This document shows positions 47,852 to 59,559 of a DNA stretch of 64,000 bases, piece by piece. Made by a program: the position numbers and the translations under genes. The stretch comes from Megamerina dolium (Eukaryota > Arthropoda > Insecta > Diptera > Megamerinidae): the NCBI GenBank assembly GCA_963854835.1, contig OY978526.1, forward strand, positions 41,393,140 through 41,457,139. Direction: 5' to 3'. The notes beneath the pieces were generated by a model. It was not told the origin of the DNA and searched no databases. It was given only the letters and a program-made list of their open reading frames with translations. Numbering within the stretch: position 1 is the stretch's first letter; each line of letters opens with the position of its first letter.

Positions 47852-47904
47852 ATCAATTTTTCATTTCGGTTAGGTTAGGTTACTAACCTAAATGAAAAAT
47901 TGAT
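47852..47904. repeat. 22-bp inverted repeat with GGTTAGG core
   Basis: ATCAATTTTTCATTTCGGTTAG (47852-47873) and CTAACCTAAATGAAAAATTG.. (47883-47904) are reverse complements with one mismatch, separated by 9 bp that include GTTAGGTTA. It may be the remnant of a small fold-back or MITE end; no target duplication was found. Confidence 0.75.
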
Positions 47905-47909
47905 TTCTT

Positions 47910-49416
47910 TTCATTTTTATTTATTTCTTTCGTTTTCATTAATTTACAGTAATTTTACGAGAGTTGGCATTTAACTACAAAAAAAGTTAAAAAATCAATG
48001 AGAATATGTTCACTCTCATATTTGCACATTTTTATTAGTTTTCTGCGCTATCGAAAATTACTTAGCAAATTATTTTAGGCAAATGTGATGAGGTTTAGAA
48101 ATATGGTTGAACCTGTTATTGGTTTGGCATAAACAAACGAACATTAATATCATTGGAATTATCATTCAGTAAACCTGAGGACTTTTCTGCTACTACTAAT
48201 ATTGACACGTACTTAGCTTTAAGACATTCAGAGCGAAATATCAAATGTTAGATGTCTTACGAATTGTGTCTGAATTTATGAAAGTTTGACTGATAAAATT
48301 GATAAGTTGATACGTTACCGCATTCTGGTCACAGATGCTGATTATGCCCTACTGCTGTTAAATTATTAATAATTTGTTATTGATTTTTATCGTCAGATGG
48401 TATGATTGAATGTGGATTTTACTGATCTACTAAACTACTGTGAATATGATAATAATATGTAGCTACCTAGATTTGCACGTACAATATGATACTCATAATG
48501 CTCCTGTATGTACAAGCATATTTCACATCATGTTCGTACTAATAACTACGTGAACTCTGCAAAATAAAAGTCAAAATATTATACAATGCTTACAAAACAT
48601 GTTAATACGTGTCATGCTTTATTGAACATAGTGTAAATCATGTGCAAATGCGTGTGTAGGTGAAAAGTTCATTGAACTTGTAATCTATTACAAATAGCTG
48701 ATTTTTTTTTTTTGTCTCCTGAGTATTTATTCTAATCCATGTGTCGGTTTTTGTATGCTCTTATATTTTATTTTTTATTAAATATATCTGATATGTATGC
48801 TCTGGCTAATGTTGCTATGAACTACGTTATTTTTCTGGTCTCACTGGATTTGCAATGATATGGGTATATATTTATTTTGATTTATCTTTGAAATACTCAT
48901 ATGTTTATTAGGAAAAGCCGAATTATAAGATTATAAGTAGATATGTATTTAAATTAAGGAAATGAGTGAGTGGTTTTATCAATGTCAGAAATTGCTTCTA
49001 AAAATAATTTGTGTCTTCCTTTGACATATGACTGCCAGTGTATCAATAGCTTTTAATAATAATTTAGTCGAATGCCATCTTTTAATGCGGGTATTGCGGA
49101 TTAGGTTATAACAGTGCGAGCAGCTATGATACACATGAAACTTAATTACATTAGCAAATATAGGATTACTCAACCTCTCATAATTCACTTGAAATATTAT
49201 CCTGTATTTCCCATATACACTTATGAGTATAAACGCTATGTACAAGTATTTCTGAGTTAATGTATGAGTGCTGCTGTGAATATACACACTTATATGTAAA
49301 TATATTTCAACACATAGCTGAAAACGAGCAACTACCATCTCATTTGCTTCGCTTGCTTCTCCACACTCTATCCATGACTTTCTCTGACGTTTTCCATTTT
49401 TCCTATCTCTCATATG
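47910..49416. other. AT-rich non-coding DNA
   Basis: About 1.5 kb, no element recognised. The minus-strand 148-codon frame at 48985-49431 overlaps the DD41D element's end and has no domain or conserved motif; I treat it as chance. Confidence 0.55.
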
Positions 49417-49418
49417 TA

Positions 49419-50696
49419 AAGGGTTATCCATTTTGCGGTTTCAAAAGTAAATGTAAATAAAACACATATAAAATATTTTTTATCATGATATTTCTTTTTT
49501 ATTATAAAGTTTGAACGTTGACATTATGTGTGAAATACTACATCATTTAAATGACCACCACGCGAATTGTTGCAAGCATCGATCCTTTTGAGGTAATTTT
49601 CGACTACTTTTTGACACATATTGGGCGGTATCTCAGCCATATCGTGACGAATGTTGGTTTATCTGCAAAAACACGGTCTTTCGCGTAGCCCCACAAAAAA
49701 AGTCAAGCGGTGTCAAATCGCATGATCTTGGTGGCCACTTGATATCGCCACGACGAGAAATTACGTGGCCAGAAAATTTCTCTTGCAATAAAGCCATATT
49801 CGCTCGAGTCGTGTGGCATGTGGCACCGTCTTGTTGAAACCACATATTCTCTAAGTCGTATTCTTCAATAGCAGGCAAAAAAAAGTCGGTTATCATATGA
49901 CCATAACGCTCCGAATTGACAGTGACAGTCGTTCCATCATCGTTTTCGAAGAAGTAAGGTCCAATCACACGTCCGGACCAAAGAGCGCACCAAGCAGTGA
50001 CTTTTTGTGGATGTAGTGGCCTCTCTTCAATTACTTGAGGATTCTCAGAACCCCAAATACGACAATTTTGTTTGTTAACATACCCACCGAGTGAGAAATG
50101 TGCTTCGTCGCTGAAGAAAATTTTGTTCGAAAAATCGCCGTCCACCGCCTGTTGTTCAAGCACCCATTCGACGTATCTACGACGTTGTGAATGATCAGCT
50201 GGCTTCAGTTGTTGTGTGAGCTGGATTTTATTGGATGTAGGTGTAGATCCAAATGCAAAATACGCCATAATGTGCCGTAAGACAGTCCTAATTCCTGAGA
50301 ACGACGAGGAATCGACACATTCGGGTCTTCGGCAACACTTTCACTTACAGCAGAGATTTTTTCAGTGGTACGAGCGAAACGATGATGCACAGGCCTTACA
50401 ATATCTGTAACCGATCCAGTCTCTTCATATTACTTCACAATTTTGCCAATTGCTTGCGTAGTTGGACGATTATGTAAACCATAATCTCCTCTTAAAGCAC
50501 GATATGTGGCTGTGGCAGAATCACCATTTTTGTAGTAGGTTTTTACAATTTTAATGCGTTGTGCGATAGTTAAGCGATCCATTTTCGCAAATGTCAGACT
50601 TTGAACTGAAAAAGAAAGAAATTGTTTTAACAACTCAGTTTGACAGATGTCGAATTCTAGCCCTATACTTTTGAAACCGCGAAATGGATAACCCTT
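49419..50696 (-). mobile_element. rosa-like DD41D Tc1/mariner-superfamily element, defective
   Basis: A 1278-bp element between TA dinucleotides (49417-49418 and 50697-50698) with ~30-bp terminal inverted repeats AAGGGTTATCCATTT(T/C)GCGG...AAAAGTA. The two ends differ at very few positions. The transposase spacing between second and third catalytic Asp is 41 residues, the signature of the rosa group first described from Ceratitis rosa (established knowledge), which supports a tephritid or related fly host. Confidence 0.9.
49524..50582 (-). pseudogene. DD41D transposase relic (rosa-like)
   Basis: Starts at MDRLTIAQRIKIVKTYYKNG (50582). The N-terminal helix-turn-helix half is in one frame with a TAA at about 50430 inside KIVK..YEETGSV, followed by PVHHRFARTTEK and DPNVSIPRRSQELGLSYGT. 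A frameshift near 50235 leads to the long readable core (QLTQQLKPADHSQRRRY, catalytic FSDEAHFSLGG, GSENPQVIEERPLHP, WCALWSG, catalytic WFQQDGATCHTTRAN, and CDLTPLDFF with the third Asp). The gap between the second and third Asp is 41 residues. A further frameshift after LDFF disrupts LWG and the C-terminus, which is still recognisable (PPNMCQKVVENY, NNSRGGHLNDVV). At least three lesions; inactive. Confidence 0.9.
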
Positions 50697-50698
50697 TA

Positions 50699-51650
50699 CA
50701 ATTTGCCAACATTACTTTTGATGATGGAATTGATTTACGTTGCACCAATAGGGTGTGTCGTGCATGTGTGTCATGCATGCAGAGTCGTGTTCTTATATAG
50801 TAATAGGGTGTGTAAAGAAGTTGAATGCTCGGCTGTGTTCCACATATATACATATTTATGCATGTATGTATAATTGATGTGCAAATAAAATTTAAATAAA
50901 TTATTACAAGTGCTTTGGTAGTATTTACTGGAAACTTTCTAAATGAATTTACAGAAGTTAAAAGGAATTTCATCTCACTTACTGCTAATTAAAACTTATT
51001 AAATAACGCATGTGGTGTACAGATACCGATGTCATTGTTGCTGAAGATTATACAAGGAAGAAGAAAGAAGACGGTAGTAACATTTTCGTATTTTTGAGGT
51101 ATACCTGTTTGAGAGGTTTTACACGAGTTTAATGAAAATGATTTTTCGTGGAAATATTAGTTTTGTTTGAAAATATTTTCAGTGAAAAAAAAGCTATAAA
51201 TGTTCTAAAAGAACATAAATGTGATGGTGATGATTTACGCTCATTGCAAGAAGAAACCACTATTGCATAGATAGAAATTCGATTCATGTGAATGGAATGC
51301 TAAGAACCACGCATATAAGCAGATACTATACCTAAAATAAAGAGGAATGGTAACAAGTTTTCGAATACAATGCACATATAGTTGTCAAATGTTTGTAATT
51401 TTTTACACTTTACATTGAGCCTATATTATGTTTAAAATGAAGAGGAATGACAGCAATTTTTCGAATCCAATGCAGCCATATTAAAGTTAACCAATGTTTA
51501 TTTTTTCACATTTCATGACTACGCTAAGATCTAATTTTTGAAAATCGGTTGGGAATTTCCCACTACTTTTTTTCCCTATGAAATATAGTCCATGCCAAAG
51601 TAAAGTTTCCTTTGTAACATTTCACTGCTTTAAAAACGAAGCGAAATGTC
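50699..51650. other. AT-rich non-coding DNA
   Basis: About 950 bp. A phrase of the type AAAATGAAGAGGAATG..CAATTTTTCGAATCCAATGCA occurs twice (51336-51375 and 51437-51475, roughly 100 bp apart), suggesting a short local duplication. No gene. Confidence 0.55.
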
Positions 51651-51895
51651 AGTCATGCTAACGGGTGCTACTTTGGTCTAAGTAAGTATTTGAAGAGTCG
51701 TTTCCTCTTCCGAAAAATGAAAACCTCACTCTAAAAGCTTCTTGTCATGCATGTCCTTACATATGGCGCCGAAGCTTGGACAATTTTCGCCTCAGATGAG
51801 AGAATCCTTGGAGTTTTCGAGAAAAAAATCCTATGCAGGATCTTTGGGCCTATTTGGACCTAATTGCGTTGGCGGCGAGATCGAATAAGATTAGC
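51651..51895 (+). pseudogene. RTE-like LINE fragment
   Basis: Matches the region from NRCYFGLSK through LTYGAEAWTI, SDERILGVFEKK and RIFGPI of the RTE-like RT, with stops and at least one frameshift. Both ends are truncated and there is no tail. More diverged than the 11-kb and 56-kb copies. Confidence 0.75.
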
Positions 51896-51919
51896 TATAT
51901 GAGTCGTCTACTCATATAG
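51895..51919. repeat. Short perfect hairpin
   Basis: CTATATGAGT (51895-51904) and ACTCATATAG (51910-51919) are exact complements with a 5-base loop. It sits at the 3' edge of the RTE fragment and before a GC-richer 100-bp stretch (CCCATCGGACATGTCCCC) of unknown origin. Confidence 0.7.
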
Positions 51920-52187
51920 TCCGTGTGGGGTTGATTGCCTCCCATCGGACATGTCCCCAGGTGGCTGATCGTGGAACGCCAGGCAGTTATGCAGGTTAGG
52001 TGGGAAATAAGTGAGGTGAGTACATGGACTTTTCTTCTACGTTCGCGACGTTTGTATACATAAAATATAGAGAAGAATGTGATAAACATTTTGATTGTTT
52101 TGCAGAACTAGATGTGTACAATATTTTACCTTAGTAGAATGGTTGATTTCAAGATAAAAGCGAATATATAGCAATGAGTATGTGACA

Positions 52188-53233
52188 CCGTGTGGTCAAG
52201 AGGACAGCAGCCAATGCAGCCATAAGGCTTCCGAACTCTATTCACTTGAAGGAAGCCAGTCTAAAAGGGCACATTAATATTCTAGACGTAGTCTGGAATT
52301 CACAATTTCTAAAACAGTGCTCACAGTTATGGTACACTGATGGGTCTAAAATGGAAGATGGCAGTGCCGGAGCAGCAACTTTAGGGCCAAATTTCCGAAA
52401 GGCAATTGCAATGGGAAAAACAGCTTCCATTTTTCAGACGGAGGTCCACGCCTTAGAGCTATTTCTCAGAGAAAATCTACCAAAGGGCACTCGAGGAACA
52501 AACATATGCATTTTTTCAGGCAGTCAGTCAGCTCTAAAATCACTAATGAATTTCTCGTTCCAATCTAAATTGGTCGGGGAATGCTTCGAACTTCTCAATA
52601 CCTTAGCAAAGAGGAACACTGTGACTCTAATATGGGTGCCGGGACACGAGGTGCATGCAGGCAATGAAATGGCAGCATTTCATTGCCTGCTTATTTTTTG
52701 GTACTGGCCAAAAAGGGCACAGACACTCTTCTCATAGGCCCAGAACCCTTCTACGGGGTAAACAGTTGCTACATGAATAACTTAATATGTGAAGAGGAAA
52801 AAAGTAGTCTAATCGATTACTGGAGAGTCCAAACAGGCATGCGACAGTCGAAAAGATTCATTGATCCTGAACAAATTAAGGTAGATGCTATTTTGAAGCT
52901 CAGCAGAAAAGACATTAAACTCTACACTGAACAGGTCATTGTAAACTTAATTATCACATAATGAAAATGGGTGTGGTTAACAACGATCTCTGTTGACTCT
53001 GTCTTGAAGAGCAGGAAACAGCAGAACACGTTCTTTGCAATTGCTTAGCTGTGGCTAGAGGCAGACTAAACTACCTAGGCAACGGATTCATAGTTCCCAG
53101 GGATTTAGTTAAACTCAATACCAGAGCAGTGACAAGATTTATAAATAGTCTTGAGATCTGCTAGTTAGGCAATAAGGCTGCACAAAAGATCTTCAGGTCG
53201 CGGTGCTTCGTAGTCTTAATAATAATAATAAAA
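52188..53233 (+). mobile_element. I-type LINE, 3' fragment with (TAA)n tail and TSD
   Basis: A 5'-truncated insertion of about 1.05 kb. ATGTGACA occurs just before it (52180-52187) and directly after its tail (53234-53241), a candidate 8-bp target duplication. The 3' end is a TAATAATAATAATAA run (53215-53230). TAA-repeat tails and an RNase H domain at the end of ORF2 are features of I-clade elements, so that assignment is reasonable though based on a fragment. Confidence 0.8.
52192..53163 (+). pseudogene. I-type ORF2 fragment: RNase H and CCHC-type tail
   Basis: The first piece (52192-52737) reads through the RNase H domain: YTDGSKMEDGSAG carries the first catalytic Asp, FQTEVHALELF the Glu, and the third position, normally D in SDSQ, is G (FSGSQSALKSL). 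WVPGHEVHAGNEMA follows. A frameshift after NEMA, where A-D is expected, diverts it; the reading continues in 52683-52961 (ARKGTDTLLIGPEPFYG) and then in another frame with a zinc-binding-like CLEEQETAEHVLCNCLAVAR segment ending near 53163. RNase H would degrade the RNA strand after reverse transcription; here it is broken by frameshifts and by loss of one acidic residue. Confidence 0.8.
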
Positions 53234-53241
53234 ATGTGACA

Positions 53242-55819
53242 AAATATGGAAGTGATTTTGGCGTGTCCGTATCACTTTAAAGTATATTAGCTGATATCTT
53301 AGAAGCGGATATTCCACCGTATCCAATTTATCGTTAATTTATTTCTACAAAACATTCCAAATTTTTAACACATCCTTTTATTTGTTTTTGTTCTTTTTAC
53401 ATATTCGTAATCATATTAATGCACGCGAAATTCGTATGCATTTAGTACAAACGACGAATCCGTGTGTTGGTTCCAACCACTTTATAGAAGAAATTTATAA
53501 ATTGTTACAATATGGTTTTGCTTAGATTGATATGGTCTCTTATCGGAACGTTTTTCTCTAAATTCATGTAACAATAATTATTTGGTCTTATATAATCAAA
53601 TCAACAAATCTAATTGTGATTGAAAGTTGTTTTACTTGCTATTATCGACTATGAAAGATTGAAAAAGTAATTCTAAACACTTTTCAATTATACAGCACCA
53701 TTGAGTAATAAGTACTTGCTGACAACAAATATATTTTTTTCGAATAAAGATACTTACATATTTTACATTCTTGTAGATATTTTTAAAGATTAAAGAACAA
53801 CACAAACTTACGCAAACAAATTAATGGAGAGAAAAGCAAAATTTGTTATTATTGAATCACACGATGAAAAACAAAGTGTTTCTATTGGTGTTTGTATAAG
53901 AACTAAATTACACAAATGGGATATTTAAGTAATTTTGCACTGACACATTTTTATGTTTATGTTTATGTTGTTACGATTTTTATTAGTATGTTTGTCATTT
54001 TTATTTGATTTTTATATATTGTTATTCAACATTAACATCATAAATAGGAGAGGAAGAAGACACAGCAATAACATTGCCGAAAAGAGAAAGTATAATAAAC
54101 CAATAAACCAAAGAAATTACGACAATACTCTTCTTATTAATGCTGGAAAGCGTACACGTTTAATTTTTTTTTTTATATGACTACAAACTAGGCAGATACA
54201 TATCTGCTAGTATATGAGGGTGAATAAAATTATTTTGGGATGGAAAAATGCTGCTATACAACAAATTTATGAAATTAACTTCGAGCTTCTTAAATATCAC
54301 TTGACGCTACAGACGACGTGAAATCGCTATAGTTTCTAAATATGTTAGAAATAGAGAAATTAAACCCGCAACCCCATTTACAGAAACCCAAGCGAGCAAC
54401 TACGGAACTTACCACCGAAAATGTGTACATCAAGCACATCTTAACATTTTTTCTCGAAATAATGTTACTCGCCCTAATATTTTTGTATTTCGATGTAGGC
54501 GTGAGTAATTTTAATTTAATTTTTATGAAAGACTTTATTACTTAGCCTCTTAAAACATGTTACACGAGTGATAAATTTTTATTGTATTCATGTATAAGTA
54601 TATTTATGTGTGTATTGTATTTAACCATTTTTATCTTTTTTTTTGCAGGTATGTATTAAACCAATACAAATTTGACCGGAAAATATACTTTGTATATTTT
54701 GGCAGAAACAATATCATATTTCATTGGTGTATATAATATGTAAGTACTTAAAGAGAGCGCGCTTTGAAAGTTTCTAAGTGTTAAATTTCAATTGATGTAA
54801 AAATTGAAAAGGTTTATAGTGATTCGCAATGATAATGGAAACATGAAACAACTTTTATTTAAAACTTGGCCAAATAGCGGGTATTATTCATAATTAGGCT
54901 CTACTAGAAATATGTAATACATATAATATATAGGTAATATATGTATATAATATATAATAATATTTAAAAAATCATATTCTAGTAGGTTCATAAGTAAAAG
55001 AATACTTACTTCTGATACACATACTGTGTGATTAATATTATGTATATAGAAACATATATTCCCATTAGAATTCTAACAATTTTTCTATATGTGCTAAGTG
55101 AACATTTATTGCGATTTAAGGTAACAAGAAATCATAATGCTTAGTTTTGAATTTCTATTTTGAACTCATAAAATAGAGGTTATTGTTTTATTAATTTATT
55201 TTTATCAAGAAAAACAATATATTTACGTATCACGAGAATTTGTCCTTAGTTAGGAACGGTTCATAGTAACCATTTTTGAATTAAGGAGATATTTTTTAAT
55301 ATTTGCACTTAAAAAGTCCATGATTTTGTGAACCGTTTATAACACCCCAAGTGAATGAAAGATAAGAAAAAGTTTATATTATCAGAATCACTTATGATTT
55401 AGCTATGTCTACCTGTCTCACTACCTGCTCGCATTGAAAATTCGTATATAAGAATGTTTACACGTATGAGTTCGGATGAGTTCGTGAAAGGACGAAATCG
55501 GATAAAAAAACCGTCTACCTTTCAGACAAAAATATAATTTGAAATAAATGCTGACATACTTTTCGCATAAAAATATAAGTATCGCTATTTACTTAAAACT
55601 TGGTGTATACGATTATATTTACCAAAGTACTAACAAGTTTTAGAATGTTGTAAAAAAAGATATGTTGTTCGTATTTTTCACATTTTACATATGAAAATAC
55701 AAAGTGCTGGAGGATAAACTTTATACATTTTGTCTAATTCTCATACAAAATATTATTTCAGAATGTATGTTTGTAGGTTCTTCGCACACAGGATAAGGAA
55801 TACGTATATATTGCTCCAC
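53242..55819. other. AT-rich non-coding DNA
   Basis: About 2.6 kb. A TTTTTTTTTTGCAG|GTATG acceptor-like site near 54647 is the only splice-like signal of note. Frames 53953-54180 and 54342-54545 lack domains. TATAATATAT runs at 54920-54970. Confidence 0.55.
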
Positions 55820-55863
55820 TGCAACTCCCTTTTAAGAGCTATAAGTCTTAAAAGGGAGTTGCA
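55820..55863. repeat. Perfect 18-bp inverted repeat
   Basis: TGCAACTCCCTTTTAAGA (55820-55837) and its exact complement (55846-55863) with loop GCTATAAG. It lies 130 bp upstream of a truncated RTE copy. No transposon-like target duplication is evident. The arms are perfect, unlike most pre-miRNAs, so a recent inverted duplication is more likely. Confidence 0.85.
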
Positions 55864-55995
55864 ACAGTTATTCAACAGGTGCGTTTTTCACCAAAAATAT
55901 AGGAATTTTGTAATGTTACCCTTTTGGAAACAATGTATATTATATTATTTCGAATATTACAAAATGTTTACGAGAATTCTATACTTTTATTTAAA

Positions 55996-57561
55996 GTCAG
56001 TAAGCTGCGATCACCAGAGACAGCAGATGGATTTGCCACTCGACTATCGGATCTACTTATTCAGAACACTCCCCCACTTGATGATACATGCGCACGGTGG
56101 ACACATATATCCCACTCCATGACTACTGCTGCCGAGGAGGTAATCGGTTACTACCGGCCTCTGAGGAATGAGTGTTATGATCAGGAGTGTCGAGACGTTT
56201 CCCGAGAGAAAGACGCCACCTACAGAAAAACCCTGCATGCAGGCGCAACGAGAGCTGTTAAGGAGTGGTACAGAGAGAAAAGGAGTGCGGAGAGCCTTCT
56301 TTTCAGGAGCAAGAAAAGAGAACAAGACAGACGCGAGTTCCAGGAGATAGAGATGTGTACCGTCAAGAATGAGACTCGAAAATTCTTCGGAAAGATCAAG
56401 CGCCTGAGTGGAGGTTTAAATCCCGGAGCCTCTTCTTGTCGTGATGGAAATGGGAATCTGGTTACAGATGTCCAGAGTGTACTAAGCCTATGGAGGGAAC
56501 ACTTCTCCACGTTACTGAATGGCGATGCTACGAACAATTCCGCCAGTGGGGGAGATTGCCCGATAACCCCAAATACAGATGATGGTGTTGATGTCCCACC
56601 ACCCGACTATCATGTGGTTGAAAGGGCCATCAACCAGATTTTCGCACTACGCCAAATCCAGGAAAAGACCAAAGAAAAACAGATTGACATACAACACCTA
56701 TTTGTTGATTATAAAGCCGCTTTCGACACTCCGGTAAGGGATTACCTCTATGCAACAATGTCTGAGTTCGGTATTCCTGCAAAGCTCATTCGACTTTGTA
56801 GAATGACACTGCATAACTCCCGTTGTGCAGTGAAAATTGGGAAGGACCTCTCCGCACCGTTTAATACCGAACGGGGTTTCAGACAAGGTGATTCGTTATC
56901 GTTATAGTGTCATGCTGTTTGCGTATGTCGATGATATGGTCATAATCTGCAGGAACACGCGAGCAGTCAGTGCAGCATTCTCAGAGTTAGAAAGGGAGAC
57001 GCGTGGGATGGGTCTTACGGTGAACGAGGGCAAGACGAAGTATCTAGTGTGAACAAACAAAGAGTCCCGGCGTCTTCGACAGCACGTCACTGTTGACAAC
57101 TATGCTTTTGAAGTAGTAAGGGACTTTGTATATCTTGGAACCAGCATTAACAGCCGTAATGACGTCAGCCTGTAGATATTGTGAAGGATCACTCTTGCAA
57201 ACAGGTGCTACTTTGGGCTAAGTAAGCAATTGAGAAGTCGAGCCCTCTCTCGAATAACGAAAACTACACTCTACAAGTCTCTCATCATGCCTGTCCTAAC
57301 ATATGGCGCTGAAGCCTGGACAATTTCCACCTCGGATGAGCGAATGCATGAAGTTTTCGAGAGAAAAGTCCTACGTAAGATGTTTGGACCTATTTGCGTT
57401 GGTGGCGAGTACCGAATAAGGTACAACCATGAGCTGTACGAGCTGTATGCCGATATTGACATAGTAAAGCGCATCAAAATCCAGCGGCTGTGCTGGCTAG
57501 GTCATGACGAGCGAATGCAAAAACACGCTCCAGCTATGAAGGTGTTATATTCGGAAACCCG
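55996..57561 (+). mobile_element. RTE-like LINE, internally deleted and truncated at both ends
   Basis: It begins at GTCAGTAAGCTGCGATCACC, equivalent to the end of the endonuclease domain in the 44-47 kb copy, and stops abruptly within SEPAGG at about 57561 without UTR or tail. Two internal deletions (near 56630 and 56902) remove parts of the RT. The lack of a tail argues that the 3' end was lost after insertion. Confidence 0.85.
55996..57561 (+). pseudogene. RTE-like RT relic with two internal deletions
   Basis: The first part (frame open through 56907) preserves, in a single frame, the endonuclease-RT linker that is frameshifted in the 44-47 kb copy: TPPLDDTCARWTHISHS, EKDATYRKTLHAGATR and KNETRKFFGKIKRLSGG. 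At about 56630 sequence jumps from DYHVVERAI straight to NQIFALRQI, deleting roughly 110 residues including NNKAAGADG and CANYRGIS. After GFRQGDSLS another ~27-residue deletion shifts the frame; YADD has become YVDD (56924-56935). A TGA-type stop follows KYLV (57050), and a third piece (57230-57577) holds LTYGAEAWTIS and GPICVGGEYRIRYN. Inactive. Confidence 0.85.
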
Positions 57562-59559
57562 AACATCTATATTTTAAACGTTTCATATCACTTTCAAAGG
57601 TTAACACTTTTTTCGGTTAATATTCTTTAAATTCAAGTATACCGTAAATGACAATTTGATTTATTATCATCGATATGTACGAGTATATAACTTTAAGTTG
57701 CGGTAAACTACGGTTTTTATTCGTACTCTCATATGATAATGATAATTACTTAATTAATAATTCTTTAAATGATCAATATTTGCCGCCGTTGTTATTAAAA
57801 TATTTGCAGTAATGTCGAAATTGAAACTGTTGAAAATTTTCACTACGACATTATTGCATTTCTAAAAGCTTTATCTTTTACTCTTGCATTACATTATGTG
57901 TATACAATATGTGCTCTAAATTTATGTTTATATATTATTCATTGTTAAGTGATATTCCAAATATACTTATAGCGAAATTCATTTGCTACATCAGCAAACT
58001 AATATCTTGCAACGTAGTGCCAGGTGAAAAGAAAAAGCACAAGTACGTAAGAGATAGATTCAAAGTCTGCCACTACATAGTGATGAAGGCAAAACACATA
58101 AAAGCTCAAGTGGTTGCCTTGAATAAAATGTTATATAAAAATGGTTGCATCCTTTGTGATAGAAGAGAAAAGAGGAATCGCATTTAGTGTGACAATGATA
58201 ATAGTTAATACGCATAATGATGATAGGGATGATCCAGCAGCTTTTGCTGCTAGTTTCTGCAATTGCAGTACTTATGCAGTAACTGTCTGAAATGACTCAC
58301 TTAAATATTTTATAATTTCAAGCATTACTACGCTCCTATCTATGTTTATATTGATAAAGTTAGCTTGTTTTAATTTTGTTCTAATATTCCATGTTATATT
58401 ATTATCTTGCGTACACACTAATATTATTACTTTTGTTTGGTTATTTGTCTCTTAAGTATTCATTATTAAGGTTATTCCCTTCATATGTCCTGTTTGAATT
58501 TTATGAGACACAAATTAGCTACCCTATTATGCGACTCTTCTGCAAACATTGAGACAATGATTTGTCGTGTGATTAGCGTGAGGCGTGTGTGTGGTACACA
58601 TGCTTATTATGGCACATGAGATGTTGAAAGAGGCAGGGCTGTGTTCGTTTGAATGATATTTAATACATCAGCATGTTATTATTGTATTGAAATACCTCTT
58701 TTCTGTCAAACTTATTAGCAGCATTCTACACTCTCTCGCTCTCCCTCTTACTTATTCATTCTCTATTTAATTACAATATATAAAAATCTGTAATTTGTAA
58801 ATGGTTTTTATTTGCCAACTACTTATCATGTTAATACTTTCTGCATGCCCTTTTTATCTCATTTCCTTTCGAAACGTATGTGTATAATTATATGGAATCA
58901 TTTGTAATTAGCACAGCTAATAGGATATACTTGTAATGACAAGTACTGGAGCGAGAAAGTGTAAATGTGTGAGTTAATGCATTGATTTAATACCGACAAA
59001 AATACTATGTTGGTATATGTACATATTAAGAGCATCGGAGTTGTCGATAAATCAATTTAACAATAAAATCGGATGTATTACCCTATAGGAGTACAGGCAT
59101 AGTACTCAGGTGCTGGATGACATTTGGCTCATACTTAATTATACAAATTAACGATTTATTAAAAATATGGAACACAGTATATACATTTTCACGTTTACAA
59201 AGAGCACTTAATGTAACAAAATATAATTTTTTATTGTATTTTGGTGATTAAACACTGTGATAAAAATTTTGTCATAATTGTATCACTCGATCATACAATT
59301 TTTGTTATAATGACGAATTTGCCGATTTCGACTGCTGTAATTTTATTTTGTAGGACAGTCTTCCTAAGGAGTAGAGATTGGGATTAAGTGCGTTGGGTGG
59401 TAAAATGTGGGTCGATCATTTAGTTTACCCCTCTAGGAGCACTGTACAAACAAACGTCCATTACCTAGAGATAAAAAGTGTGAGTAAAAAGATTAATGGG
59501 AGTTGGTCATAATATATATTCCTGATAAGCGTCTCCTAGATAGTTGATTTAACGATGTC
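57562..59559. other. AT-rich non-coding DNA
   Basis: About 2 kb. A 92-codon plus-strand frame (57909-58187) is Lys-rich with no known domain; nothing around it (splice sites, promoter) supports a gene. CTCTCTCGCTCTCCCTCT tract near 58730. Confidence 0.5.

Noticed and set aside
47865..47882. Interstitial telomeric repeat (TTAGG)n
   Set aside because: Fewer than four units, inside an inverted repeat, and flies do not use TTAGG telomeres.
48985..49431. 148-codon minus-strand frame
   Set aside because: Runs into the end of the DD41D element and has low-complexity composition with no recognisable domain.
57909..58187. 92-codon Lys-rich plus-strand frame
   Set aside because: No domain, no conserved motif, AT-driven codon use and no promoter or splice context.
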